64,000 nt of DNA. Origin: Synechococcus sp. WH 8101 (GTDB taxonomy: Bacteria > Cyanobacteriota > Cyanobacteriia > PCC-6307 > Cyanobiaceae). This document shows, piece by piece, positions 17,804-26,170 of this stretch; positions within the stretch are counted from its first letter, which is position 1, and each line of letters opens with the position of its first letter. A program made the translations under genes and the position numbers. The DNA lies in assembly GCF_004209775.1 (NCBI RefSeq), contig NZ_CP035914.1, forward strand, positions 1,798,001 to 1,862,000. Reading direction: 5' to 3'. The notes beneath the pieces were generated by a model. The model ran no database searches, was not told the origin of the DNA, and was given only the letters and a program-made list of their open reading frames with translations.

Positions 17804-18126
17804 CAGCCCACGCCTTCCTTGGGGGGAGTGGACATCGGCGCCGGGGATGGACTCGGAGCTGGAGCAGCGGCTGGCTTGGGCGGATCAGGTTCCCAGTGAT
17901 CGATGATGCCAACGATGGTGAGATCGCTGGGATACGACTTGCTACCTGCCGCTTCGCGAGCTGCAGAACTGCTGACACAAATGACCCAGTCACCGGGTTT
18001 GGCGCCGACGGCATCGACAGCCACCTTCTTCGTGCTGCCGTCCTGCACCACCTGGAGATGTTTGTGCTCGAAATCCGGGATCCGGTTGGTGGAAACGAGC
18101 GGCTTGATGACCTTGACGATCAACAT
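17803..18126 (-). CDS. csoS4A: CsoS4A, pentameric carboxysome vertex protein with Pro/Ala tail
   Basis: This is a BMC-P vertex protein; residues 1-83 hold the fold (MLIVKVIKPLVSTNRI, VAVDAVGAKPGDWVI, VGIIDHWEPD). At 107 residues it is about 20-25 longer than typical CsoS4A. The excess is a Pro/Ala/Ser tail (residues ~84-107), predicted disordered. It begins two bases after the csoSCA stop and overlaps csoS4B. The tail may be lineage-specific. Confidence 0.93.
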   Translation of the reverse strand: MLIVKVIKPLVSTNRIPDFEHKHLQVVQDGSTKKVAVDAVGAKPGDWVICVSSSAAREAAGSKSYPSDLTIVGIIDHWEPDPPKPAAAPAPSPSPAPMSTPPKEGVG

Positions 18127-18128
18127 GA

Positions 18129-19658
18129 TCAGTGGGCCTCCTGTTGAACAGGATCGAGTGAGGACCCTACCGGTTCGGCAGGGGTGGCGTCGTCGCGGTC
18201 GCGGATGGTGAGAAAGGTGTGGAGCAGACCGTCCTGCATCAGATCGCCATAGCGCTCCACAATCGCCCCATGCACCCGTCGGCAGTCGGAGATGGCTCGC
18301 TCGCGGGCGCCAGGCACCTTGCCTGAGTAGTCGAAGCGAACGACCACCGGAATCGGCAGATCTCGGGAAACATTGAGACCTTTGAAGATCTTGACGCCCA
18401 CATCGAGATCAGGCGCACCCTCCTCCACCGTGTCGAGATGGGCGAAATAAGTGAGGTTGCGAAGGTGCACCTCCTTGAAACCGATCCCCACACCGATGAA
18501 GCGCTCGGCGTGACCGGCGTCGGGATAGGCGCCTCCATGCAGAGCACGCACGTAATCCTGCTGGGAAAAATTGTTGATCAGCATCTGACTGATGAACCGC
18601 ACCATCCCCGGGTCGGGTGCCTCGGCCTGGTGTGTCTCCACGGCTGCTGTCACCGCGTCCCGAGCCTGGCTGGCCGTGAGTGGCAGGGTGCTCTCATACA
18701 AGGCACGGCCGCAGAGCCAGCGGCCGAGTTGCAAGCTGCCAGCACGATCGGGCACATGCACGCGAATCGCGTCGGTGTCGGTGTCGAGACCGATCAGAAG
18801 CAGATCAACCGAGGCCCCGCAGCAGAAGCTGTTTTCCACCGCTTCACGGAAATCCAGCAGCCGTTGCAGGCCTGCCGAGGCCGCAAGGGCATCGTTGCTG
18901 CCATGGGCAGCGCAACCCTGATGCTCGGGGTCCAGGGAACTGAAGTGGTAGTTCACCACCTTCAGATAGCGGGTGGGGGCATGGGGCTCATTCGGCACCT
19001 GTTCCCGGTAGCGCCGATGTTCCGTTTTCACCCAGCGGTTGACGGTGTTCTCCACATCGAACATGGCACCGGCATGGGCCCGACGCCGCACCGAACTGAA
19101 CGGGATCCGCAGGGTGTAAGCGATGGCATGCGCCAAGCGACCATCGGCGCAGGGCGTGACATCGAGAAGATGAAAGCCACAGTCCAGCAGGAAGCGATTA
19201 AAGGCTTCCGCCGGTGCACTTGAGGCCCCTCCGTTGAGGGGGTCATCCAGAAAAAATCGATCGCTGATGCTTTGGTGCGACTGAAACACGCACCAGGCGA
19301 ACAGGGCCCGCATGTCCAGAGGGCGCACCCAGGCCTTGGCCAGGATGTGCTCGGGAAGGTCAAATCCGAGTTCTGCTCGGGCCAGTCGCTGGGCTTGGGC
19401 AGTGAAATCGGGGTCGTGCTGAAGCGCAGACACCCGCTGAAGCACAGGAATGATCCGTTCAAACCGGCCCTTCACTTCCAGCTCATATGCCTGGAGTCGG
19501 GCATTGTCGTCGCGTTCGGTGAGCGGATGGACAGCCGTGTTGCGAGCCGTGGAGGCTGACTGACGTCGGATCCAGGCCGGCTGCTGCAGCTGACGACGCG
19601 TCGGAGCGGTTGGAGCCTGGGACCGCCCGCTCCGCAACGATGGTGTGGAGCGAACCAT
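18129..19658 (-). CDS. csoSCA: carboxysomal carbonic anhydrase CsoSCA
   Basis: This epsilon/beta-like carbonic anhydrase inside the carboxysome dehydrates bicarbonate beside RuBisCO; 509 residues. The catalytic CADGR motif gives zinc ligand Cys170 with Asp172 and Arg174; His238 and Cys249 (YHFSSLDPEHQGCAAHG) complete the zinc site, with spacing close to Halothiobacillus (C173/H242/C253). The N-terminal 45 residues are basic and low-complexity, the region known to bind RuBisCO or CsoS2 in relatives. It starts seven bases after the csoS2 stop. Confidence 0.95.
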   Translation of the reverse strand: MVRSTPSLRSGRSQAPTAPTRRQLQQPAWIRRQSASTARNTAVHPLTERDDNARLQAYELEVKGRFERIIPVLQRVSALQHDPDFTAQAQRLARAELGFDLPEHILAKAWVRPLDMRALFAWCVFQSHQSISDRFFLDDPLNGGASSAPAEAFNRFLLDCGFHLLDVTPCADGRLAHAIAYTLRIPFSSVRRRAHAGAMFDVENTVNRWVKTEHRRYREQVPNEPHAPTRYLKVVNYHFSSLDPEHQGCAAHGSNDALAASAGLQRLLDFREAVENSFCCGASVDLLLIGLDTDTDAIRVHVPDRAGSLQLGRWLCGRALYESTLPLTASQARDAVTAAVETHQAEAPDPGMVRFISQMLINNFSQQDYVRALHGGAYPDAGHAERFIGVGIGFKEVHLRNLTYFAHLDTVEEGAPDLDVGVKIFKGLNVSRDLPIPVVVRFDYSGKVPGARERAISDCRRVHGAIVERYGDLMQDGLLHTFLTIRDRDDATPAEPVGSSLDPVQQEAH

Positions 19659-19665
19659 GCCCCGA

Positions 19666-22032
19666 TCAGCCCCGTGCGCCGCCGGAGACGGTAATCAGGG
19701 ACCCTTTGTCGGTGTTACCGCTGGACCCAGTCACACGGCTGACCGGCCACTCCGTCTCTTGATTGCGCTTGCGCTCGAATGGTGGCATCGCACCCATGGG
19801 GCCGGGACGGGTGGGATTACGACGACGGGCTGAGACCCCTTCCGTGCCGGTGACGTGCTCACCACGATCCCAATCATCGCCAGTGATTTTGGTGGAGGAT
19901 CCCTCTCCCGTCACCCGGGATGCGGGCGGGGCGGTGGGCTCACTCACCACGGCCACCGTGGGCTGAAACTGACGCTGCTGACGGTTCTGGAAGTCGCGGT
20001 TATCGAAGCGAAATTGCTCGGTCCCGGTCACCTTGCCGCCAGCCATATCAAAAGGGCCGGTGATGCGGCTCCCTTGCTCATAGGCCGTGCCGGTGACGCC
20101 GGTGCGTTGATCGCGCTGCTGCTGGGCGGCGCGGGCAGGAGACATCACGCTGAAGCGGGTCCAGGCAGCACCTTCAGGCGCGACACCATGGGTATCGGTT
20201 CCCTCTGGGGCATCGGAACCACAGGCCGCAGCCAACTGATCGGCCCCCACATAGGGAGTGCCGGTCACCGTTTCGCAGGCACCACGCTCATCACCGGTCA
20301 TCACACCGCCAACTCCGGGCTGGATTCCGGTCATGGCAGCGCCTGGAGTTCCAGGACGGGAAGGGGTGCGCTCACGCATGGCCTTGACCGCAGGGGTGCC
20401 GCAGTAGTGACCAGCCTGCTCAAGCCCGGCGTAGGGAGTGCCGGTCACTGCCTTGCAGCTGCCTGGCTCATCGCCGGTGACCTTGTCGGAACGACCAGTG
20501 CGAGTGCCGCTCACCACCTGGTTGCGATTGGTGATGCTGAATCCCACCTTGGCCGCTTCCGGTTCTGCTTTGGTGCCACAGAACGCATTCACCTGTTCGG
20601 CACTGATGTATTGATCGCCGGTGACGCGATGGCAGGAGCCAAATTCATCACCGGTCACCTGGGCCGACCGGCCCACCAGGGTGCCGGTCACACCAGTGCC
20701 CGACAGAGTGGCCGACACACCGACCTTCGGGGCAGGCCGGCCTTCGGGCAGGGGATCGGAGCCCAGATATTGATCTCCGGTGAGGCTGCGACCAGCACCG
20801 GCCTCGTCTCCGGTGACGCGGGAGGAGCGACCGACCATCACGCCACTCACTGGACGCCCCTGGTCAGTGAGGCTGTGTCCCACCTTGCGCGGCGACGGCT
20901 GAGAGGAGCCACCACACCAGGCTGCGGCCTGGTTGGCGGAGATGTATTCGGTGCCAGTCACGTTCTTGCAGGTACCGGGCTCATCCCCAGTGACCTTCTC
21001 ACTGCGGCCGACTTCGTTCCCGGTGACCCGGTTGCCGTGGCTGGTCGCCGACACCCTCACCTTGGCTGGGGTGGTGACCGGAGGCGCGCTCTGGCAGAAG
21101 GTCTGGAACACCTCAGCACCGAGATATTCAGTGCCGGTGATCGTGCGACAGGTGCTGGCTTCGTTGCCGGTGGTCTTCACGGAACGGTTGGCCTGGGTGC
21201 CGGTCACGGTCTGGCCCGCACTGGTGGTGCTTTCGCCCACTTTCCAATGGGCATCCGCAGCAGCGGCCTGCTTGGCGCCGTGGCGATTGGGACCGGTGGG
21301 GCGAGTCACACCGGCGCTTTGCTTGTTGCGGGCACCGGCCTTGGCACGGAGCTCGCGCACCTGCTGGGCAAGCTCGCGGCTGGTGAGATCGGGATTGGCC
21401 TGTCGAGCGACAGCTGCTGCACTGGTGGGCTGCTTGCCGGCGGTTTTGCCGTGCTTCGACATCGCCTCACGACGGGCGAGCACCAGAGCTCGGCTCGGAT
21501 TTTCGATAGCCCGCCGCTTTGGCGTCGCAGAGCGGCGCTCGCCGTTGCGGCTGCTCAGTTGAAGGCGAGATGCGGGACGACTGAGGACTTCGGCGCTCTC
21601 CGCTGGCCGCTGGCCACCGCAGGAGCAGGATGAGTTGACCTCGCTGGAGCTGGCAGCAACCTTGCTCGACTGACTGGTCTGCTTGGCCACATCGGCACGA
21701 TTGCGATCGCGCGTGGTGTCGGCCGATTTGCCTCGACGGGAGAGAGCTTCGCGGCGCGCGAGCACCAGCTCGCGGCTCGGCTGGCTGATGGGCTTGACAT
21801 GAGAACGGACCGTGGTGGATCGCACAAGCCGTTGCGGAGCTGCAGCAACGGGCTCTGGCGTCGTCACGACGGCCGGCTCGTCAGCACCACTGGGATTGGT
21901 GCGGGTCTGGCGGGCATCCGATGCATTGCGAACCCGGTTGGCACTGCCAACAGCGACGGCCGCCTTCTTTCCGGAGGCGGTGAGCGCCTTACGGCGTTCA
22001 AGTGCGAGTTCGCGACTGGAAAGTCTTGCCAT
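19666..22032 (-). CDS. csoS2: CsoS2, intrinsically disordered carboxysome scaffold
   Basis: This 788-residue scaffold joins RuBisCO to the shell. Four N-terminal RuBisCO-binding repeats of the SRELxLxRRxAL type lie at about residues 5-17, 85-100, 179-196 and 217-232. The middle region (~262-605) has six ~50-residue M repeats built on VTGDE/VTGT-Y units. The C-terminal region (~620-788) ends in the conserved SLITVSGGARG. M repeat 3 (residues ~383-430) lacks both cysteines that the other repeats carry. Starts at ATG 22032, after a terminator-like hairpin. Confidence 0.95.
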   Translation of the reverse strand: MARLSSRELALERRKALTASGKKAAVAVGSANRVRNASDARQTRTNPSGADEPAVVTTPEPVAAAPQRLVRSTTVRSHVKPISQPSRELVLARREALSRRGKSADTTRDRNRADVAKQTSQSSKVAASSSEVNSSCSCGGQRPAESAEVLSRPASRLQLSSRNGERRSATPKRRAIENPSRALVLARREAMSKHGKTAGKQPTSAAAVARQANPDLTSRELAQQVRELRAKAGARNKQSAGVTRPTGPNRHGAKQAAAADAHWKVGESTTSAGQTVTGTQANRSVKTTGNEASTCRTITGTEYLGAEVFQTFCQSAPPVTTPAKVRVSATSHGNRVTGNEVGRSEKVTGDEPGTCKNVTGTEYISANQAAAWCGGSSQPSPRKVGHSLTDQGRPVSGVMVGRSSRVTGDEAGAGRSLTGDQYLGSDPLPEGRPAPKVGVSATLSGTGVTGTLVGRSAQVTGDEFGSCHRVTGDQYISAEQVNAFCGTKAEPEAAKVGFSITNRNQVVSGTRTGRSDKVTGDEPGSCKAVTGTPYAGLEQAGHYCGTPAVKAMRERTPSRPGTPGAAMTGIQPGVGGVMTGDERGACETVTGTPYVGADQLAAACGSDAPEGTDTHGVAPEGAAWTRFSVMSPARAAQQQRDQRTGVTGTAYEQGSRITGPFDMAGGKVTGTEQFRFDNRDFQNRQQRQFQPTVAVVSEPTAPPASRVTGEGSSTKITGDDWDRGEHVTGTEGVSARRRNPTRPGPMGAMPPFERKRNQETEWPVSRVTGSSGNTDKGSLITVSGGARG

Positions 22033-22078
22033 GTCCGCCCGATGGATTCGTCGTGAAGTGGAGGGGTCATCCCCCCAG

Positions 22079-22111
22079 AAAAAAATTGAGCCCTGAAGAA
22101 GGTCAGGGCTC
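22079..22111 (-). terminator. intrinsic terminator between rbcS and csoS2
   Basis: On the minus strand, 20 bases after the rbcS stop, GAGCCCTGA pairs perfectly with TCAGGGCTC (22088-22096 with 22103-22111, 6-base loop), followed by AA and seven T (22085-22079). This is a standard Rho-independent terminator. Because csoS2 follows 47 bases later in the same direction, it probably allows partial read-through, or stabilises the rbcLS mRNA 3' end, giving more RuBisCO than scaffold and shell. Confidence 0.88.
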
Positions 22112-22130
22112 GGAACCGTTCGATCGAAGA

Positions 22131-22472
22131 TCAGCGGCCTTCGAAGACCACGAAGCAGGCACCCTGGCTTTGGGTGTAAGCGTCGTAACCGACGATGCGC
22201 ACGTGATGGTCGGGATAAGCGCGATGGCAGGCCTCGAGCTCACTCACCACAACGTTGAGATCTTTCTCGCCGAAGAAAGGCAGCTTCCAATACGACCAGT
22301 AGGTGGCCATGGAATTGCTGGGATGGACGTGCTCAACGAGCGGGCTCCAGCCCTGGGCAATGATGTAGGCGATCTGGTCGTAGATCTCGTCCTGGGTCAT
22401 CGGCGGGAGGAAGCCGAAGGTCTCCAGGGTGGCGACTGTTTGGTAGTCACCCACGGTGCTCTGGAAAGGCAT
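22131..22472 (-). CDS. rbcS: RuBisCO small subunit (Form IA)
   Basis: This 113-residue small subunit caps the L8S8 enzyme. It has the start VGDYQTVATLETFGFLPPMT, EHVHPSNS and WSYWKLPFFGE, with the C-terminal IVGYDAYTQSQGACFVVF. It starts 59 bases after rbcL with AGGA nine bases before ATG 22472. The sequence belongs to the alpha-cyanobacterial (proteobacterial-like) Form IA group rather than Form IB, which usually carries a different N-terminus. Confidence 0.96.
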   Translation of the reverse strand: MPFQSTVGDYQTVATLETFGFLPPMTQDEIYDQIAYIIAQGWSPLVEHVHPSNSMATYWSYWKLPFFGEKDLNVVVSELEACHRAYPDHHVRIVGYDAYTQSQGACFVVFEGR

Positions 22473-22531
22473 GGGGATCCTGGGTGTAAGAAAAGGGGTT
22501 GGCCGGTTGCATCAACCGGCCGAAGAAACGA

Positions 22532-23947
22532 TCAGTTCTGAACGTCGAGCTTGTCGACGGTGTCGAATTCGAACTTGATCTCCTTCCAGGTCTCGAGGGC
22601 GATGGCCAGCTCGGGGCTGTGCTTCGCAGCCTCGGTGAGGATGTCGCGGCTCTCCTTCTCGAGATGACGGCCAGCGTTGCGTGCCTTGACGCAGGCCTCG
22701 AGGGCCACACGGTTGGCCGCAGCACCTGCAGCGGAGCCCCAGGGGTGACCATGGGTACCACCACCGAACTGAAGAACGGAGTCATCACCGAAAATGGTGA
22801 CGAGGGCCGGCATGTGCCACACGTGAATACCGCCGGAGGCAACGGCGAACACACCGGGCATGGAACCCCAGTCTTGATCGAAGAAGTTGCCGCGGCTGCG
22901 ATCTTCGGGCACGAAGGATTCACGCAGCTGGTCGATGTAGCCGAGGGTGGTCTGACGATCACCTTCGAGCTTGCCCACCACGGTGCCGGTGTGGAGCTGG
23001 TCACCACCGGAGAGACGCAGACACTTGGCGAGGACGCGGAAGTGAATGCCGTGCTTGGGGTGACGGTCGATCACCGCGTGCATGGCGCGGTGGATGTGCA
23101 GGAGCATGCCGTTCTTGCGGCACCACTTCGACAGACCGGTGTTGGCGGTGAAGCCCCCGGTGATGAAGTCGTGCATGATGATCGGCATACCGAGTTCTTT
23201 GGCGAACTCAGCACGCTCGTACATCTCTTCCGGAGTGTTCGCGGTCACATTGAGGTAGTGACCCTTGCGCTCACCGGTTTCCTGCTCCGACAGCTTGATC
23301 GCTTCGGCAACGAACTCGAAACGGTTCTGCCAGCGCTGGAACGGCTGGGAGTTGATGTTCTCGTCGTCCTTGGTGAAGTCGAGACCGCCGCGCAGGCACT
23401 CATAGACCACTCGACCGTAGTTTTTGCCACTCAGGCCGAGCTTCGGCTTAATGGTGCAACCGAGGAGGGGACGACCGTACTTGTTCATCCGATCGCGCTC
23501 GACCTGAATGCCATTCGGCGGGCCGTAGCAGCTCTTGATGAAGGCGATCGGGAAGCGGATGTCCTCGAGACGCAGGTGGCGCAGAGCCTTAAAGCCGAAC
23601 ACGTTGCCGACCAGGGAGGTCAGCACGTTGGTGATGGAACCCTCTTCGAATAGATCGAGAGGGTAGGCGATGAAGGCATAGAAAGATTCCTTGTCACCAG
23701 GGACATCTTCGATGCGATAGCAACGGCCCTTGTAGAAGTCGAGGTCGGTGAGGAGCTCGGACCACACGGTGGACCAGGTGCCGGTGGAGGATTCCGCTGC
23801 CACAGCAGCAGCCACTTCTTCCTTGGGCACACCTTCCTGGCCGGTGCACTTGAAGCAGGCCAGAAGATCGGTATCGAGGGGAACGTAATCAGGAGTCCAG
23901 TACGTGTCCCTGTACTCCTTGACCCCTGCGTCGTACTTCTTGCTCAT
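22532..23947 (-). CDS. rbcL: RuBisCO large subunit (Form IA)
   Basis: This 471-residue catalytic subunit fixes CO2 onto ribulose-1,5-bisphosphate. The catalytic Lys in [11 protein letters not shown] (~167), the carbamylated Lys193 in GLDFTKDDE, and the C-terminal-domain phosphate-binding glycines ([10 protein letters not shown]) are present. The N-terminus [17 protein letters not shown] is typical of Form IA. GGAG lies seven bases upstream of ATG 23947. It lies 97 bases after csoS1 in the same orientation. Confidence 0.98.
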   Translation of the reverse strand: MSKKYDAGVKEYRDTYWTPDYVPLDTDLLACFKCTGQEGVPKEEVAAAVAAESSTGTWSTVWSELLTDLDFYKGRCYRIEDVPGDKESFYAFIAYPLDLFEEGSITNVLTSLVGNVFGFKALRHLRLEDIRFPIAFIKSCYGPPNGIQVERDRMNKYGRPLLGCTIKPKLGLSGKNYGRVVYECLRGGLDFTKDDENINSQPFQRWQNRFEFVAEAIKLSEQETGERKGHYLNVTANTPEEMYERAEFAKELGMPIIMHDFITGGFTANTGLSKWCRKNGMLLHIHRAMHAVIDRHPKHGIHFRVLAKCLRLSGGDQLHTGTVVGKLEGDRQTTLGYIDQLRESFVPEDRSRGNFFDQDWGSMPGVFAVASGGIHVWHMPALVTIFGDDSVLQFGGGTHGHPWGSAAGAAANRVALEACVKARNAGRHLEKESRDILTEAAKHSPELAIALETWKEIKFEFDTVDKLDVQN

Positions 23948-24044
23948 GGGATAACTCCGTTAGGTCGGTGAAGGGGAGGGTTTAGATCGCGACCTTCGAG
24001 GACCGATGGTCAGCACCAGTCGCTCAGAGGGTCAGCGGGAGATC

Positions 24045-24356
24045 TCAGTCCTTCTGACCCAGGAAGTTGCCGTTGCCCAGAGCAGGCTCCACTTCACGGT
24101 GGGGGCGGGCGATGATGTGGGCAGCCACCAGGCCGTCGCCCACGCGCTCACAGGCATCGGCGCCAGCGCGAACGGCAGCGTTCACAGCACCGGTTTCACC
24201 GCGCACGAGCACGGTCACGTAACCGCCGCCGACGAACTCACGACCAATCAGGCGCACTTCAGCAGCCTTGGTCATGGCGTCAGCCGCCTCGATTGCGGGG
24301 ACCAGGCCGCGGGTCTCGATCATGCCGAGAGCGATGCCCATGGTTTCGTTAGCCAT
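24045..24356 (-). CDS. csoS1A: CsoS1, major hexameric carboxysome shell protein
   Basis: This 103-residue BMC-H protein tiles the shell facets. It has the family core GIALGMIETRGLVPAIEAADAM across residues ~7-28, the pore-side GREFVGGGYV, GETGAVNAAV and AHIIARPHREVE. It heads the carboxysome operon and is the gene nearest the LysR-type site upstream. Only one csoS1 copy is present here besides the diverged csoS1E and csoS1D. Confidence 0.96.
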   Translation of the reverse strand: MANETMGIALGMIETRGLVPAIEAADAMTKAAEVRLIGREFVGGGYVTVLVRGETGAVNAAVRAGADACERVGDGLVAAHIIARPHREVEPALGNGNFLGQKD

Positions 24357-24370
24357 TGCCTACCGGAGAA

Positions 24371-24385
24371 GGGGGTGGAATGTTC
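24371..24385. repeat. 15-base direct repeat, copy 1 (csoS1 leader)
   Basis: The sequence gggggtggaatgttc lies 15 bases before the csoS1 start. An identical copy is at 24602-24616. An exact 15-mer twice in 346 bases of non-coding DNA is unlikely by chance and may mark a protein- or RNA-binding site, but no known motif fits. Confidence 0.8.
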
Positions 24386-24462
24386 GCCGCTGACATTGCT
24401 CTGCCACGAGCCCAGACGTCAAGCGATCCGGCCCTGCTCGCGCATCACTGTCCATAGTGAAC

Positions 24463-24483
24463 CTGATAAGCGCAGCTAATCAG
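24463..24483 (-). promoter_or_regulatory. LysR-type (RbcR/CbbR-like) operator upstream of csoS1
   Basis: The site reads CTGAT-N11-ATCAG, a perfect five-base dyad around the classic T-N11-A LysR core. On the minus strand its centre is ATTAG-CTGCG-CTTAT, one base from the cyanobacterial RbcR consensus ATTA(G/A)-N5-(C/T)TAAT as I recall it. It is 107-127 bases before the csoS1 ATG, a position suitable for activation. Regulator identity is inferred. Confidence 0.7.
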
Positions 24484-24601
24484 CAAGGCCCCAACTGTTA
24501 CGAACGGCTGTGGGGGTTCCGGTGAGCACACCGCCACACAGCGTTGTCAATGCCCTGTGACCGCCATAACTTCACATTCGGAGACAGAACCCTGCGCTTG
24601 T

Positions 24602-24616
24602 GGGGGTGGAATGTTC
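24602..24616. repeat. 15-base direct repeat, copy 2
   Basis: Second exact copy of gggggtggaatgttc in the csoS1-rdgB intergenic region, 231 bases from copy 1 and about 90 bases before the rdgB start. Same orientation as copy 1. Confidence 0.8.
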
Positions 24617-24702
24617 AACCCGATCTGACTCCTGGCCGACGAGCGAGCGCCGAGACTCCTTACCCCTAGCCCACACAATGGAGGCCCCCATCTCTCCGCG
24701 GA

Positions 24703-25287
24703 TTGGCACGGCCCACCCTCACCATTGCCAGCGGCAACCCCATAAAAGTTGCTGAAATCGAGGCGATGCTCGGCCCTCTTCCCCTGGAGGTCCGTCGTCA
24801 GCCCTCGGATCTGGAGGTGGAAGAAACGGGTGCGTCCTACCTGGAGAACGCCCGCCTCAAAGCCAGGGCTGCCGCCCAACGCACCGGTCACTGGACCCTG
24901 GCGGATGACTCCGGCCTCGAGGTGGACGCCCTGGACGGTGCGCCCGGGCTCTATTCCGCCCGCTTCGCCCCCTCCGATGCCGACAAGGTGAGTCGGTTGC
25001 TGGAGGCCCTCAAAAACCACCCCTACCGCAGCGCCCGTTTTCGCAGCGCCATGGTGCTCTGCTCACCGCAGGGCGAGTGCCTCGAGGAAGCGGAGGGACT
25101 GTGCTGGGGAGAAATGCTTCAGGCTCCGGCCTATCCAGGGGGCGGCCTTGAATCCCTGTTCTGGGTGCGAGAAGCACAGTGCAGCTACGGCGAATTGAAT
25201 CCCGCCCAGCTGGCCCGCCTGGGCAGTCGTGGCAAAGCGGCCAGAACCCTGGCTCCCCGGCTACGGAGACGGCTCGGACTGGACTGA
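24703..25287 (+). CDS. rdgB: RdgB/HAM1 non-canonical purine NTP pyrophosphatase
   Basis: This 194-residue enzyme hydrolyses dITP, XTP and similar nucleotides to keep them out of DNA and RNA. Family motifs seen are TIASGNPIKVAEIEAML at the start, the metal site LADDSGLEVDAL, and GAPGLYSARFA. A TTG start at 24703 is used; the nearby ATG 24678 is in another frame. The C-terminal substrate region is shortened relative to E. coli RdgB. The gene next to cso operons in alpha-cyanobacteria is commonly this one. It is convergent with csoS1D, stops adjacent. Confidence 0.9.
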   Translation: MARPTLTIASGNPIKVAEIEAMLGPLPLEVRRQPSDLEVEETGASYLENARLKARAAAQRTGHWTLADDSGLEVDALDGAPGLYSARFAPSDADKVSRLLEALKNHPYRSARFRSAMVLCSPQGECLEEAEGLCWGEMLQAPAYPGGGLESLFWVREAQCSYGELNPAQLARLGSRGKAARTLAPRLRRRLGLD

Positions 25288-26073
25288 TCAGCGCGCGGCG
25301 GATCGCCGGTTGACCAACTCAATCGCACGCATGGCGGCAGCGGCGGCCTCCTCCACGTCACCCTCGCGACCGGCGAGGGTGAGTCGGCCGAATGCCCCCA
25401 CCGCTTTCACATCCACCAGGGTGATGTTGGAGGCCTTTTCCGCTTCATTGGCGGCGATCAACACGTAACCCGCCGGCTCCGTTTCCAGGATGAACATGCT
25501 CATGCCCGCTTCGATCATCGAACCGCGCCGGTTCTGACGGTTGATCAACACGGCGTGGTCGGGGGTGATCGCCCGGATCACCTCGGTCCAGCTCACATCC
25601 GCCGGACTGCGCTGCTCAACCGAGCTGCCGATCGCTTCCAGCACCACATCGCCGGAATGGAGCACGGTGCTCTGATCGCGGTGGTAAAGCGCCATGGATC
25701 CGAAGGCCCGCTCCACCACCATCTGGCCAAGCCGCACATTGCTGGCCTTGAGAGCAATGTCGGTGACACGGTGCACCGCCATCCCTGGCGACACCTCCAT
25801 CCAGAGGCAGGCATCGCCGGGAATCGGCAGGAACCCCTGGCTCACCGAGCCCATATAGGCCGCCAACTGCGGCTGCAGGGAATCGATGAACACATGCGTG
25901 CGCAGCTCGATCGACTGCACATGGCTGTTGAGCCGGGTCAGTCGCGGCGATTCGCTGTCGGTGGTGACCACACAGCTGGGACCGCCTGCGGAGGGACGAA
26001 CCTCCGTACCGGTGACGAGAGCGCTGCCGCCACGTCGCCGCTCCCGAGCATCGAAGCCGGCGAAACGATTCAT
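25288..26073 (-). CDS. csoS1D: CsoS1D, tandem-BMC gated shell protein
   Basis: This 261-residue BMC-T protein forms stacked pseudohexamers with a large gated pore for RuBP and 3-PGA. Two BMC-like halves cover about residues 50-155 ([34 protein letters not shown]) and 155-255 ([41 protein letters not shown]). The N-terminal ~48 residues are a basic extension. The gene stands apart from the main cso operon but in the same orientation, as in other picocyanobacteria. Confidence 0.92.
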   Translation of the reverse strand: MNRFAGFDARERRRGGSALVTGTEVRPSAGGPSCVVTTDSESPRLTRLNSHVQSIELRTHVFIDSLQPQLAAYMGSVSQGFLPIPGDACLWMEVSPGMAVHRVTDIALKASNVRLGQMVVERAFGSMALYHRDQSTVLHSGDVVLEAIGSSVEQRSPADVSWTEVIRAITPDHAVLINRQNRRGSMIEAGMSMFILETEPAGYVLIAANEAEKASNITLVDVKAVGAFGRLTLAGREGDVEEAAAAAMRAIELVNRRSAAR

Positions 26074-26170
26074 GACGCGGATCTTACCGGAAGCTCAACG
26101 ACAAAAGGCCAGTGGCAATCTTGCGCGGCGGCAGGCAACCGATACCGTCCGGCCATCTGCGCTTGGATCG

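Larger units (their letters stand above)
24357..24702. promoter_or_regulatory. 346-base divergent regulatory region of csoS1 operon and rdgB
   Basis: This is one of only two long gaps in the window. It holds a LysR-type dyad (24463-24483), two copies of a 15-base direct repeat, and on the minus strand a consensus TTGACA hexamer (24545-24550) that lacks a credible -10 partner at 16-18 bases. Minus-strand CACTAT near 24454-24460, just downstream of the dyad, is a weaker -10 candidate. I see no ORF or RNA gene. The csoS1 transcription start is therefore unresolved. Confidence 0.6.

Noticed and set aside
20000-21300. regular repeats that might suggest a CRISPR or tandem array
   Set aside because: They are the degenerate protein-coding M repeats of CsoS2 (VTG units), not identical direct repeats with unique spacers.
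19855-21633. 592-residue plus-strand ORF antisense to csoS2
   Set aside because: It is the mirror frame of a repetitive high-GC gene; its Gly/Ala/His-rich repeats follow from the M repeats and no domain is recognisable.
22499-23653. 384-residue plus-strand ORF antisense to rbcL
   Set aside because: Shadow of the strongly conserved RuBisCO large subunit gene.
24545-24550. perfect TTGACA -35 hexamer on minus upstream of csoS1
   Set aside because: No acceptable -10 at 16-18 bases, so not called as a promoter.
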